From assembly GCF_004343775.1 (NCBI RefSeq), contig NZ_PTXL01000008.1:124001-188000 (forward strand): a DNA stretch of 64,000 nucleotides, written 5' to 3'. The stretch is from Burkholderia sp. SRS-46. Its GTDB lineage: Bacteria; Pseudomonadota; Gammaproteobacteria; Burkholderiales; Burkholderiaceae. Both the position numbers and the translations under genes were made by a program. Below the pieces are notes generated by a model, which was not told where the DNA came from, made no database searches, and saw nothing but the letters and a program-made list of their open reading frames with translations. This document shows, piece by piece, positions 35,302 to 44,745 of this stretch (within the stretch, counting starts at the first letter, position 1; the number at the start of each line of letters is the position of its first letter).

Positions 35302-36225
35302 TCAGAATCCAACATTCTGCCGTCCCTTGAGCTTCAGCAACGTACGTACCTCTTCCGGCGTGGCAACCTCCAACGAAAGCGCTTCAACCACGCTACGCAC
35401 GCGCAGGACCTGTGCGGCATTGCTGTCGGCCAGTTTCCCGGGTCCGTCCCACAGCGAGTCCTCGAGCCCGACGCGTACGTTCCCGCCCATCGCCGCGGCG
35501 ATCGCCGCCAGCGGCATCTGGCTGCGCCCTGCGCCCAGCACCGACCAGACGTAGTCCTTGCCGAACAGCCTGTCCGCCGTGCGGCGCATATGCATCAAAT
35601 CCTCCACATGCGCGCCGATGCCGCCACGCAGCCCGAATACGGACTGGATCAGCAGTGGCGGTGTCAGCAGCGCGCGATCGAGAAAATGGGCGGCCGTGTA
35701 CAGGTGCCCGATGTCGTAGCATTCGATCTCGAAGCGCGTCTGGTTCTCGCTGCAGGACTGAAGGATATAGGCGATATCCTTGAAGGTGTTCTTGAAGATT
35801 CCGTCATAGCTTTGCGCAAGATAAGGCCGTTCCCAGTCGTGCCGGAATTCCTTGAAGCGGTCCAGCAATTCATACAGTCCGAAGTTCATCGAACCCATAT
35901 TGAGCGAGGCGACTTCCGGGCGCAATTGCAGTGCCGGCTGCAGCCGCTCCTCCACGCTCATCGTCGGCGCGCCGCCGGTTGTCAGGTTGATCACCACGTC
36001 CGACGCCTCCTTGATGGTTGGCGCGAACCGGCGGAACAGCGCCGGGTCCTGCGACGGGCGCCCGTCCGCCGGATCGCGCGCGTGCAGGTGAACGATGGCG
36101 GCACCGGCCCGCGCGGCGCCGATCGCGCTCGCCGCGATGTCGTCGGGCGTAACAGGCAGGCGGGACGACATGGACGGGGTGTGGATCGAGCCGGTGATGG
36201 CGCAGGTGATGATGACTTTGTTCAT
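35302..36225 (-). CDS. BKACE family beta-keto acid cleavage enzyme
   Basis: 307 residues, DUF849/3-keto-5-aminohexanoate cleavage family. The N-terminus KVIITCAITGSIHTPSMS and the zinc-binding GAAIVHLHARDPADGRPS are diagnostic; other conserved parts are VINLTTGG, ASLNMGSMNFG and NVRVGLEDS. BKACE enzymes exchange the acyl group of a beta-keto acid with acetyl-CoA, giving acetoacetate plus a new acyl-CoA. The substrate varies widely and cannot be read from sequence. It is the last gene of the catabolic operon, 45 bp after the oxidoreductase gene. Confidence 0.9.
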   Translation of the reverse strand: MNKVIITCAITGSIHTPSMSSRLPVTPDDIAASAIGAARAGAAIVHLHARDPADGRPSQDPALFRRFAPTIKEASDVVINLTTGGAPTMSVEERLQPALQLRPEVASLNMGSMNFGLYELLDRFKEFRHDWERPYLAQSYDGIFKNTFKDIAYILQSCSENQTRFEIECYDIGHLYTAAHFLDRALLTPPLLIQSVFGLRGGIGAHVEDLMHMRRTADRLFGKDYVWSVLGAGRSQMPLAAIAAAMGGNVRVGLEDSLWDGPGKLADSNAAQVLRVRSVVEALSLEVATPEEVRTLLKLKGRQNVGF

Positions 36226-36270
36226 GGTGTTTCCTCTTTCGGTGATGGCATCGCACGGATGCCGTTGCTT

Positions 36271-39200
36271 CTACCGGTTGCCGTCGCCCCGCTCGTCGCG
36301 TGCCCGGTCCCGTATGGCAAAGCCCGCCAGGGCTTGCCGTTCGCGCACTTGGCCGTAACCACGCACGCTGGCTGGCCAGCCGAGCAAGGCCTGCAAGCGG
36401 TCCGCCGGCCACTTCGCCGCGGCGTGGCCCAGCAGGTCGAGGTCTTCCTCATAGGCTGCCAGCACGCGGCGATTGAGCAGCGCTTCGGCGCTCCGCGCGA
36501 ACGGATCGATCCGGCTGCCGCGCAGGAAGCGCGCACCGGCCAGCAGGCGGAACGCGGGCCGGATCCACGCCCCGACGGCTGTCTTGCCGATCTTCCCGGT
36601 CACCTTGTCCAGCGTGCCGAAGGGGCCGCCCGCGAGATGGAAGCTGACCTTGAAGTCGCCGTCGAAGCTGTCGCGCAAGGACTGCATGAACTCCGGGCGT
36701 GAATACAGGCGCGCCACCTCAAACTCGTCCTTGACGGCAAGCACGCGGTAGTACTGCGCCGCCACCTCCCGCAGCAACGCCTGCGCATCGCTGCGTTCCG
36801 CCAGCATCCGCTGCGCCGCCGCGATCCGTGCGCGGTAGCGTGTGGCCAGTGCGGCGTTCTGGTAGTCGACGAGGCGCCGGGCCCGGTCCTCGATCAGTTC
36901 GGCCAGCGATCCGTCGGTCTTTTCCCGGAACTGGACCACCTGCGCGGGTGCCAGCACGCGCCGCACTGCGGCGTGGTCGTGCGCCAGCCATCGACCCAGC
37001 GCGAATGCCTTGTGGTTGGTGCCGGTCGACACGCCGTTGAGTTCGATGGCTTTCTCCATCGCCTCGCGCCGCACCGGAATCACACCCTTCTGCCAGGCAT
37101 AGCCGAGCAACAGCATGTTGGCGAGGATGGCGTCGCCAAGGAGTCGCTCCGCGAGCGCCGCCACATCGATGAACTCGGCGCGCACGCCCAGGGCACCGCT
37201 CAACCGCTGTTTCAGGCCTGCCTCGTCCACCGACCAGTCCGGCTGGCTGGTGAAGTCGCTGGTGGGGACGATCCCCGTGTTGACGAAGGCGCGTGCCTGT
37301 CCCGTCCGCAGTCGGGACAGCGCGTCCGCGCCCGCGGCAACGATCAGGTCGCATCCGAGCAGGACATCGGCCTCCGCGCTACCGATGCGCGCGGCATGCA
37401 GCAGCTCCGCGCCTGGAGCGATACGAACGTGCGATCCAACCGCGCCATACTTCTGCGACAGCCCGGTGACGTCGAGCGAGCTGCCGGCCTTGCCGTCCAG
37501 GTGTGCTGCCATGGTCAGCACGGCGCCGATGGTGACCACGCCGGTGCCGCCGATGCCCGCCACCAGGATTGCCGTCGGCGCGAAATCCGCCGGAATCTCA
37601 ACGTCCGGCAGCGCGGGAATCGTCAGGTCGCCGTCCGTGCCGCGCCGAGGCCGGCGTGGCCTGGCGCCATCGAGCGTGACAAAGCTGGGGCAGAAGCCGC
37701 GCACGCACGACAAGTCCTTGTTGCACGAAGACTGGTTGATCTGCCGCTTGCGACCCAGCGGGGTTTCCAGCGGTTCGATGGCCAGGCATCCGGACTGGTC
37801 GCCGCAGTCGCCACAGCCCTCGCACACTTCCGGGTCGATATAGGTACGGACTTGCGGGTCGGGCAGCTTGCCGCGCTTGCGCAAGCGCCGTGCCTCGGTG
37901 GCACACGCCTGGTCGTAGACCAGCACCGACAGTCCGTCATGTTCGCGCAGCTCGCGCTGCACGGCCTCCAGCGCCGCGCGGTCGTACACCGGCACGCCCA
38001 GCGCCGCGCGCCTTGGCCCGTCGTAGGCGGTCACGTCATCGGTGACCACGACGATCTTGCCGATCCCTTCCGCCAGCAACTGGGCCACCGCCTTGTCCAC
38101 GCTCAGGTCGCCATCCACGGGCTGGCCGCCGGTCATGGAGACAAAGCCATTGAAGAGCAGCTTGTACGTCATCCGCAGATTGGCCGCCTGCGCCTGGCGG
38201 ATAGCCAGGTAACCCGAATGGAAGTAGGTGCCGTCGCCCATATTGGCAAAGACATGGGGCTCGCGCGTGAACGGCGCCTGCCCCATCCACATCACCCCCT
38301 CGCCACCCATATGCGAAGCCGTATGGGTCTTCGTCGGGTCGTTTAGCATGGCAATCGTATGGCAGCCGATGCCGGCCAGCGCCCGGCTGCCATCCGGCAG
38401 CCGGGTCGACGTGTTGTGCGGACAACCCGCGCAAAAACTGGGGCGGCGCAGCGGCGCGGCCCGCCCCGCCTCGTGCGCGGTGGGGGCGTTCGCGCCCGGC
38501 TCCGCCGGCAGGCCCAGCAGCAGCCGGATCGCTTCGGCGATCTGGAGCACCGACAACTCGTTGCAGATGGGCAGCACGGGCGTGCCGCGCGACGCCGACC
38601 ATTCGGTCGCGCCGTCGAACTTGCCACGCACCACCGGTGGCCGCGCGATGCGCGCATCGAACAGGATGGACTTCAGTTGCGACTCAAGCAGCGGCCGCTT
38701 TTCCTCGATCACCAGGATGGTATCGAGACCTTGCGCAAAGGCGCGCACGATCTCGTCTTCGAGCGGCCACACCATGCCGATCTTGAGGATGCGTAGCGCG
38801 GCGCCGTGCGGGTCGGCGGCGTCGATCCCCAACCGCTGCAAGGCCTGCATGGTGTCGCCATAGGATTTGCCGGCGGTGACAATGCCCACCTTCGCTGCCG
38901 GTGCGGGCCATGTCAGGCGGTTGAGCCCCGCCGCCCTGGCAAACTGTACGGCCGCCGGCAACTTGTGCGCGTACAGGCGCTCTTCCGCGGCCGGCGCCAT
39001 CTCGAAGGCGCGGATATGCAAGGCCCCGTTGGCGGCGGGCAAGGCGCCGAGCGGTGCCTGCTGGCCCACGTCGACCTCGCCGGCAGACTCCACCACGTCG
39101 GTCACAAGCTTCATCCCCACCCAGCAACCGCTGTGGCGCGACATCTCGATGCCGCGCAGGCCGAAGTCGACGATGTCCTGAACGTTGGCCGGGTACAGCA

Positions 39201-39729
39201 CCGGGATGCCTGCCGCGATCAGCGAGAAATCCGACTGGTGCGCGGTGGTGGAGGACTTCGCGCTATGGTCATCGCCCGCCAGCACCAGTACGCCGCCGCC
39301 GGCGCTGGTGCCGGCGAGGTTGCCATGCTTGAACGGGTCTCCGCTGCGGTCCACACCCGGTCCCTTGCCGTACCAGATGCCGAACACACCGTCCACCGTT
39401 GCCCCTGGAAAGGTGCCGACATACTGCGTGCCCCAGATCGCAGTGGCGGCCAGGTCCTCGTTCACGCCAGGCTGGAAACGGATGTTGGCCGCCCCCAGCA
39501 GCGGCGCGATCCGCCACAGTTCCATATCGAGCCGGCCTAGAGGCGAGCCGCGATATCCGGAGATAAAGCCACCGGTATTCCTGCCCAGGCGCTTGTCGAT
39601 GCGGCGCTGGTCCAGCGCGATACGCACGATGGCCTGGTTCCCCGTGAGAAAAACCTTGCCGGCCAACTGCTCGAAGCGGTCGTCCAGCCGTGGCGACTGC
39701 ACCGCGGATGATTCCGTACGCGCGTTCAT
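36271..39729 (-). CDS. Fused indolepyruvate:ferredoxin oxidoreductase
   Basis: 1152 residues, the usual length of the single-chain aerobic form. Order: an N-terminal pyrimidine-binding domain; a TPP domain with FANMGDGTYFHSGYLAIRQA near the middle; a ferredoxin-type Cys cluster region (VCEGCGDCGDQSGCLAIEP, later NKDLSCVRGFCPSF); the gamma domain with ILVAGIGGTGVVTIGAVL; and a C-terminal DUF6537 helical domain. Enzymes of this type oxidatively decarboxylate aryl-pyruvates or other 2-oxoacids to acyl-CoA with ferredoxin as acceptor. It stands in a catabolic operon between a FadL-type porin and a BKACE gene. The substrate is unknown. Confidence 0.93.
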   Translation of the reverse strand: MNARTESSAVQSPRLDDRFEQLAGKVFLTGNQAIVRIALDQRRIDKRLGRNTGGFISGYRGSPLGRLDMELWRIAPLLGAANIRFQPGVNEDLAATAIWGTQYVGTFPGATVDGVFGIWYGKGPGVDRSGDPFKHGNLAGTSAGGGVLVLAGDDHSAKSSTTAHQSDFSLIAAGIPVLYPANVQDIVDFGLRGIEMSRHSGCWVGMKLVTDVVESAGEVDVGQQAPLGALPAANGALHIRAFEMAPAAEERLYAHKLPAAVQFARAAGLNRLTWPAPAAKVGIVTAGKSYGDTMQALQRLGIDAADPHGAALRILKIGMVWPLEDEIVRAFAQGLDTILVIEEKRPLLESQLKSILFDARIARPPVVRGKFDGATEWSASRGTPVLPICNELSVLQIAEAIRLLLGLPAEPGANAPTAHEAGRAAPLRRPSFCAGCPHNTSTRLPDGSRALAGIGCHTIAMLNDPTKTHTASHMGGEGVMWMGQAPFTREPHVFANMGDGTYFHSGYLAIRQAQAANLRMTYKLLFNGFVSMTGGQPVDGDLSVDKAVAQLLAEGIGKIVVVTDDVTAYDGPRRAALGVPVYDRAALEAVQRELREHDGLSVLVYDQACATEARRLRKRGKLPDPQVRTYIDPEVCEGCGDCGDQSGCLAIEPLETPLGRKRQINQSSCNKDLSCVRGFCPSFVTLDGARPRRPRRGTDGDLTIPALPDVEIPADFAPTAILVAGIGGTGVVTIGAVLTMAAHLDGKAGSSLDVTGLSQKYGAVGSHVRIAPGAELLHAARIGSAEADVLLGCDLIVAAGADALSRLRTGQARAFVNTGIVPTSDFTSQPDWSVDEAGLKQRLSGALGVRAEFIDVAALAERLLGDAILANMLLLGYAWQKGVIPVRREAMEKAIELNGVSTGTNHKAFALGRWLAHDHAAVRRVLAPAQVVQFREKTDGSLAELIEDRARRLVDYQNAALATRYRARIAAAQRMLAERSDAQALLREVAAQYYRVLAVKDEFEVARLYSRPEFMQSLRDSFDGDFKVSFHLAGGPFGTLDKVTGKIGKTAVGAWIRPAFRLLAGARFLRGSRIDPFARSAEALLNRRVLAAYEEDLDLLGHAAAKWPADRLQALLGWPASVRGYGQVRERQALAGFAIRDRARDERGDGNR

Positions 39730-39841
39730 GCCTGATCGCCCGTGATGACTCGGTTACCGCTCTGGCGCGGAAAAAGACAAGCCTGCATGGAACGTACTCC
39801 GTAATAAATGAATCGATGGGTCAGGCAGGTGCCGAAGGCAG

Positions 39842-41185
39842 TCAGAAGCGCTGCGAGTACTGCACGCCGATGCTCTGCTGCCGCGTGGCCAGGGACTCCT
39901 GGCCCGCTACGGTGGGGCTGCCGGAAAGCTGCGTGGCAACGGCCGATGCCAGGGCCGAACTTCCGGTGGTGGTGTGCCCCGGAGACAAGGAGTAGAAGAC
40001 CGACCACTTGCTATTGGGCCCGGTCGAGTAGCCAAGACCGAGGGTGTAGTGCCGGCGGAAGGTGGCGGGCGCCGTGACGTTGCTCGCCGTGTCCTCGTCC
40101 GCATAAGCCGCGCTGTTGAACGACACGCCGCCCGAGACATTCAGGGCCGGCGTCACCTGGTAGCGCACGCCGACCTTGAACACGTTCATGTCCTTCCAGC
40201 CGTTGCCTGGACCGCCGCTGCTGCCGCGCAAGGCGGTGCCATCAAAGGATCGGTTGCCCAGGCCGGACGTGCCCGAGTAGTTGATGCGCTGGTAGTCGAA
40301 GAGAAAGGACAGATCTTGCGTGGGCGACCATTGCAAGCCCAGCGACATGTTCTCCGGGATATCCAGCCGGCCCTGGTCCGCCAGCAGACCCTCGTACTCC
40401 TTGAGCCGTCCCATCCGAATACGGGGCGAGTACGCGGCACCGAAAGCCAGCACGTCGCTGGCGCGCCAGTACGCCCCCACGCGCATGCCCACGCCAAACG
40501 AGAACGCACTGCCCCGGTTGGTCAGGTGGCCCGGCGCCGCCGACTGCGGCGCCAGGGCCTGCAGACCGTCGGCGCTGAACAACTGGCCGGTAAGCAACAC
40601 CGAGAAACCCACGGAGAAGCTCGGGGAGACCCGCGCCGACACCGTCGGCGCGATCGTCAGTTGCTGGATCGAGGTGGTGGCCCTGCCGCTGCCGCACATC
40701 AGGTTGCCGCGAAAGGTGGTGCCGGCGCCCGCCGGCGGCGGCGCCAGGCAGGTCGTGGTGCCACCCGGGAAGTAGGTGCCTGCGCCATTGCTGTAGCCGA
40801 CGACGCTCAGCGACAAGTCGGACGTGACCATCATGCTCGCCGCCATGTCGGCGAGCGGCACCCAGCGGTTTGCACTGGCCGTGTTCGTATCGAGGCCCCC
40901 GCTCAGCGACGGCGGCAATCCGGCGGCGCGGCTCATGGTGGTGCGGCCGTTGGTCGCGATCAGGTTGCCCTCGAACCTGTTGCCGGCCCACACCGTGGTG
41001 GCGGGGTTACTGGCACCACCGAACGCGTCGCGGGTCGACGCCGCAGCCGCACCTGCCACGCCACGCGCTTCGGCGCCGTAGCCGATCTGGAAGTAGCCGT
41101 TGTCGGCCAACGCAAGCACCGGGCGCAGAGCTACCGCGGATAGGACCATCCACTGTTTCGGGTTCACTGCTGTCTCCAACGTCAT
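39842..41185 (-). CDS. FadL/OmpP1-type outer-membrane transporter for hydrophobic compounds
   Basis: 447 residues. A signal peptide ending ALA before DNGYFQIGYGAEARGVAGAAAA; the start of the mature protein is the FadL/TodX plug region with GAAAASTRDAFGGASNPAT. The rest is a string of amphipathic beta-strands ending in a C-terminal aromatic, SIGVQYSQRF, as outer-membrane proteins require. FadL homologues in catabolic clusters (TodX, TbuX, XylN) import aromatic hydrocarbons through lateral diffusion. The start is the ATG at 41185; 41152 would shorten the signal peptide and is also possible. Confidence 0.88.
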   Translation of the reverse strand: MTLETAVNPKQWMVLSAVALRPVLALADNGYFQIGYGAEARGVAGAAAASTRDAFGGASNPATTVWAGNRFEGNLIATNGRTTMSRAAGLPPSLSGGLDTNTASANRWVPLADMAASMMVTSDLSLSVVGYSNGAGTYFPGGTTTCLAPPPAGAGTTFRGNLMCGSGRATTSIQQLTIAPTVSARVSPSFSVGFSVLLTGQLFSADGLQALAPQSAAPGHLTNRGSAFSFGVGMRVGAYWRASDVLAFGAAYSPRIRMGRLKEYEGLLADQGRLDIPENMSLGLQWSPTQDLSFLFDYQRINYSGTSGLGNRSFDGTALRGSSGGPGNGWKDMNVFKVGVRYQVTPALNVSGGVSFNSAAYADEDTASNVTAPATFRRHYTLGLGYSTGPNSKWSVFYSLSPGHTTTGSSALASAVATQLSGSPTVAGQESLATRQQSIGVQYSQRF

Positions 41186-41238
41186 TGTTGTTGCCGCGGG
41201 AAGGTCTCGGGCCTCCTCGCGCGGGAGCGTGGGTATGG

Positions 41239-42204
41239 CTAATGGCCGGCGATCGAGTTGGTCAGGACGCCCAGCCCGGCGATCTCCACATCCACGCCGT
41301 CGCCGTCCTCCAGGAAGCGCCATTGCTCGATGCCGGCGCAGTTCGGCACGCAGCCGGTGGCGAGCAGTTCGCCGCCGTGCAGCGTCTCGTTGGACGACGC
41401 GTAGCTGACGATGCGGTCAATGCGATGTGTCATCCCCGCAGTGCTGCCTTGGCCGCGCACTTCACCATTGACGCGCACGGTTACCTCGAGCGCGTGCGGA
41501 TCGGCGATCTCGTCGGCGGTGACGATCCAGGGACCGAGGCTATTGCTGCCGTCGAAGTCCTTGCCCTTGGCCGGGCCGGCACTCGGGCGGGCGCGCATTT
41601 CTTTCATCAACTGCGCGCGTTCGGAGAAATCGTTGAAGATCACGTAGCCGAAGATGTGCGACATCGCCACCGAGCTGTCGATGTTCTTGCCGGGGCGGCC
41701 AATCACGACAGCAAGTTCGGCCTCGTAGTCCAGCTTGCTGCCGGGATCGGGCCGGGCCACCTTGCCGCCGTGGCCCGACAGGTTGAGACGCGCCCCTTTG
41801 TAGTACATCGGCGTTTCGTAGAAGGCTTTCGGCACCTTCCCCGCACCCAGCGCCCGCATCAGCAGGCCTGTAGCCGGACTCACGCCATGGGCCATGACCT
41901 GCCCGAAGGCGTTGCGCAGATGCTGCTCGTAGACACTGAAGCAACGGATCTGCGGCGGACGGTAAGGGATCTGGAACCGAATCGAGCGCAGCGGGTACAC
42001 CTGATGCGCGCCGTCTCCGGCGGGGCCTTCCAGCAGCGCCCGCAAGGCCGGCAGCGTGTCATGCTGATGTTCGATGAGTGCCAGCAGGCAAGCAAAGCGC
42101 GCGTCGCCCGCGAAGGTCGCGGTCACATCCAGAACCCGGTCGCCGGCCAGGCCCAGCCCGACATGGCGCGTCACCTGCGCGGTGGAAAATGTGCACAATC
42201 TCAT
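41239..42204 (-). CDS. Fumarylacetoacetate hydrolase family protein
   Basis: 321 residues. The FAH fold begins near residue 85 (IRCFSVYEQHLRNA). The acidic metal ligands are in KLDYEAELAVVIGRPG, with FNDFSERAQ and KGKDFDGSNSLGPWIVT following. Family members hydrolyse C-C bonds of diketo acids or decarboxylate and hydrate meta-cleavage products. In this operon it would act on the ring-cleavage product of the VOC dioxygenase, 13 bp upstream. The N-terminal 70 residues are the usual small FAH lid domain. Confidence 0.88.
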   Translation of the reverse strand: MRLCTFSTAQVTRHVGLGLAGDRVLDVTATFAGDARFACLLALIEHQHDTLPALRALLEGPAGDGAHQVYPLRSIRFQIPYRPPQIRCFSVYEQHLRNAFGQVMAHGVSPATGLLMRALGAGKVPKAFYETPMYYKGARLNLSGHGGKVARPDPGSKLDYEAELAVVIGRPGKNIDSSVAMSHIFGYVIFNDFSERAQLMKEMRARPSAGPAKGKDFDGSNSLGPWIVTADEIADPHALEVTVRVNGEVRGQGSTAGMTHRIDRIVSYASSNETLHGGELLATGCVPNCAGIEQWRFLEDGDGVDVEIAGLGVLTNSIAGH

Positions 42205-42217
42205 GGGCCCTCCCCAT

Positions 42218-42814
42218 TCAGCGCAAGGTCAGGAACTGGCGACTGGTGACCGCGCCGGGCTGCTTCAGGCTGGTTTCCGGCTCGCCGGCCTTGTAGCGTT
42301 CGAGCAGATGCTCCGGATCGAACTCGACGCCGATCGCGTTCTCCGCGAAGGCGCCTGAGCGCAGCCATGCATCCAGCGCCTCCGGCGTCTCGAAGTTGTC
42401 CACTTGCAGCTCCGCCTGGATACCGTCGGGGTCGCGGTAGTACAGCGAGGTGGTCGGTCCATGGTTGATGCACCATTCCGGGCGAACGCCATGGCCCTTG
42501 AGTCGCTCGTAGGTGTGGAGCAGGTCACCGAGCGAGCTGTAGGTGAATGCCGCGTGATCCAGGCCAGTGCTCTCACGCCGACGTGGCGAGAAGTTCGCGG
42601 CATTGATCAGCGCCAGGCGGTGATGCTCCTCGTCAAAGGACAGGAAGCAGAGCAAGGCATTGCGATACATCACGCGGGCACCCAGCACGATGCTCCACCA
42701 GTGGATCGCGTCATCGAAGCGGCGCGTGGCCAGCACGATGTGCGCAAGCTTTTCCGGCGGGCGCGCGGCCGGGTCTGGGCAGGGAATCGGGAACTGCTCC
42801 ATGCTGTCGCTCAT
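42218..42814 (-). CDS. VOC family protein, type I extradiol dioxygenase-like
   Basis: 198 residues, two vicinal-oxygen-chelate modules. The 2-His-1-carboxylate ligands can be placed at His25 (KLAHIVLATRRF), His87 (GLDHAAFTYSS) and Glu135 (IQAELQVDNFE), the arrangement of type I extradiol dioxygenases, with YRDPDG just before the Glu. It is shorter than classical two-domain enzymes (~290 residues), so it belongs with single-domain extradiol dioxygenases. The ATG overlaps the stop of the preceding monooxygenase gene (TAATG). Its likely substrate is a catechol made by the two upstream flavoproteins. Confidence 0.85.
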   Translation of the reverse strand: MSDSMEQFPIPCPDPAARPPEKLAHIVLATRRFDDAIHWWSIVLGARVMYRNALLCFLSFDEEHHRLALINAANFSPRRRESTGLDHAAFTYSSLGDLLHTYERLKGHGVRPEWCINHGPTTSLYYRDPDGIQAELQVDNFETPEALDAWLRSGAFAENAIGVEFDPEHLLERYKAGEPETSLKQPGAVTSRQFLTLR

Positions 42815-44745
42815 TACATCTCCTTGGTGAAGTGTGCCGCGCCCGCAGTGCGGGTCGTGACGGACTGCGAAACAATGCGCGTCATAACCGCCTGCAGCGC
42901 CGCGCCGGGATCGGCGCACTGGCGCCGGCTGCGCCAGGCCACGATGCCGTCGCCGCGCACCAGCACCGCGCCGGACGCATCGATCTGCAGCGCGTCGGCA
43001 AACGCCGTCGCACCGATGCGGAACTGCGCATCGTCGCCCGTGCCGACCTGCGGACACGCCACGTCGACACCCCAGGCGGCGCGCAGTTGCGCCAGCGCCG
43101 CCTGCCAACGCACACGCTCCTGCTCATGGACCAGCAGCGTCATCGGCGCACGCCGAACCAGGTCGCGCGTCGACAGTGATCCGCCATCTGCCTCACTCCA
43201 CAGATGGGGGACCAGCGCGCCGGGGCTGGTCTCCGGCCAGTAGTCGGTGCCCGCGTGGGGCGATTTCGCATGCGGATGGGGCTCGCGGCAGAGGAATCCC
43301 GTCGCGTGCGCATAGCCAAGATCGGTGCCCAACGTCACGAACACTTCTCGCTGCCTGTCGATCGCGCTGCGCACGCGGGCACGGGCGTCGGCACCCGCTT
43401 GACCTGCGTCCGCGAGCCGGCCCAGCGGCTTCAGGCCAGCGCCGGTGGCGCCCCGGAAGAGCTTGCGCGCAGCAGGCCCGGGCAGCAGCCCGACCCAGGG
43501 GGACCGGGAGAGCGCAGACAAGGTCTGGAAGCCGCCCGGATCCACGCCGGTGGCGCGCAGCACCTGGTCGGCGAGATCGCCTAGTTGTTGCGTACGGGCG
43601 GCATGTGCCTGGGCGCTGGCCGCCCTTTCCTCGGCATAACTGGATAACAGCGCCTGCACAAGATCGTCGCGTGCGGAACTGCCCAGCAGGATCTGCAGCC
43701 GCCACGCCAGGCTCGCCGCGTCCTCGATGCCGTGGTTCATGCCGAAGCCGCCGATGGCGGAGAAGCCGGCAGCGGCTTCGCCAAGCAGCAGTACCCGCCC
43801 GACCCGAGCGACCTCGGCGCGGCGCAGCGCCATGGACCAGGGACGGACGGACTGCACCCTGACATCAATGGTGTCGTCGCCGATCGCAGCCTGCACCAGC
43901 GACAGCGCCTGCGCGGCCGGCATCCCGCCGGCGGGCTCAAGCGCGGGCAGCACCGCGGTCGTCAGAACCCAGTCCTGCTCATCGGCGGTGTGGGCGGTGA
44001 GCGTGCCCACCACCTTGGGATTGAGAATCCAATACAAGGGGCTTGGCCGTGCCACGGTCAGCTTGCCCAATTGCGCGCGAAAATGGATTTGCGCTACCGC
44101 CTGCAGCGGCGTCTGGACAGAGGGCACGCCCAGCAAGCGCCGCACCGTGCTCTGCGCGCCATCGGCACCCGCCACGAAACGCGCGGCGCGCCGCACGCTG
44201 CGGCCGCTGCTCAGTTCGCGCAACGTCAACGTGCAGGCATGCGGGTCCTGCGACAGCGACTCCAGTTCGTACCCTGGGAGGAACTCGATCAGCGCGTCGC
44301 GTGCCACGCGCTCCCTCAGGATCGGGTCGGTCACGTTCTGAGACAGGTGCAGTGGGCGGCAGGGGCCGCTGCTCAGCAGGCTGGCGGTATGCGCAGGGTC
44401 ATTTCCGATCGGCACGCAGCGGCCCAAATCGACTCCGGCCAGCGACGTGCACCAGGTGATGTAGCGCAGCTTGAGCGGTGGCGAACTGATGTCGCGCAGT
44501 TGCTCGGCAAGTTCGACATCGATGGCGCGGATCACCTCCATCGCGCGGGCGGACCAGACGTGTCCGCGCGGATGCGTGTCCGCACTCCCCTGACGCTCGA
44601 CCAGGACGCTGCGGATGCCGCGGCTGGCCAGGAGCAAGGCCAGCACGGAGCCGGCCGTGCCGGCGCCGACGATCGCCACGGGAATCGGAACGGGAACGGA
44701 ACGCCCGTCCTGCCGCAGCGGCGCGGCTTCGGAATCGTGTGTCAC
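42814..44745 (-). CDS. FAD-dependent aromatic-ring monooxygenase (second in operon)
   Basis: 643 residues from a GTG that overlaps the upstream gene's stop (GTGA). It is a class A flavoprotein hydroxylase of the PHBH fold: FAD site IVGAGTAGSVLALLLASRG, NAD(P)H/FAD motif FVAGADGAQSTVRR, then a thioredoxin-like C-terminal domain. The third motif, normally GDAAH, reads LLGEAAAGFSAIGGFGMN: the FAD-binding Asp is replaced by Glu and the His by Ala. This is unusual and may mean altered flavin binding or a non-hydroxylating role. It shares only moderate similarity with its upstream neighbour. Confidence 0.87.
   Translation of the reverse strand: MTHDSEAAPLRQDGRSVPVPIPVAIVGAGTAGSVLALLLASRGIRSVLVERQGSADTHPRGHVWSARAMEVIRAIDVELAEQLRDISSPPLKLRYITWCTSLAGVDLGRCVPIGNDPAHTASLLSSGPCRPLHLSQNVTDPILRERVARDALIEFLPGYELESLSQDPHACTLTLRELSSGRSVRRAARFVAGADGAQSTVRRLLGVPSVQTPLQAVAQIHFRAQLGKLTVARPSPLYWILNPKVVGTLTAHTADEQDWVLTTAVLPALEPAGGMPAAQALSLVQAAIGDDTIDVRVQSVRPWSMALRRAEVARVGRVLLLGEAAAGFSAIGGFGMNHGIEDAASLAWRLQILLGSSARDDLVQALLSSYAEERAASAQAHAARTQQLGDLADQVLRATGVDPGGFQTLSALSRSPWVGLLPGPAARKLFRGATGAGLKPLGRLADAGQAGADARARVRSAIDRQREVFVTLGTDLGYAHATGFLCREPHPHAKSPHAGTDYWPETSPGALVPHLWSEADGGSLSTRDLVRRAPMTLLVHEQERVRWQAALAQLRAAWGVDVACPQVGTGDDAQFRIGATAFADALQIDASGAVLVRGDGIVAWRSRRQCADPGAALQAVMTRIVSQSVTTRTAGAAHFTKEM

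Noticed and set aside
42218..43108. Upstream extension of the VOC frame
   Set aside because: Residues before the ATG at 42814 overlap the monooxygenase gene in another frame and have no similarity to VOC proteins.
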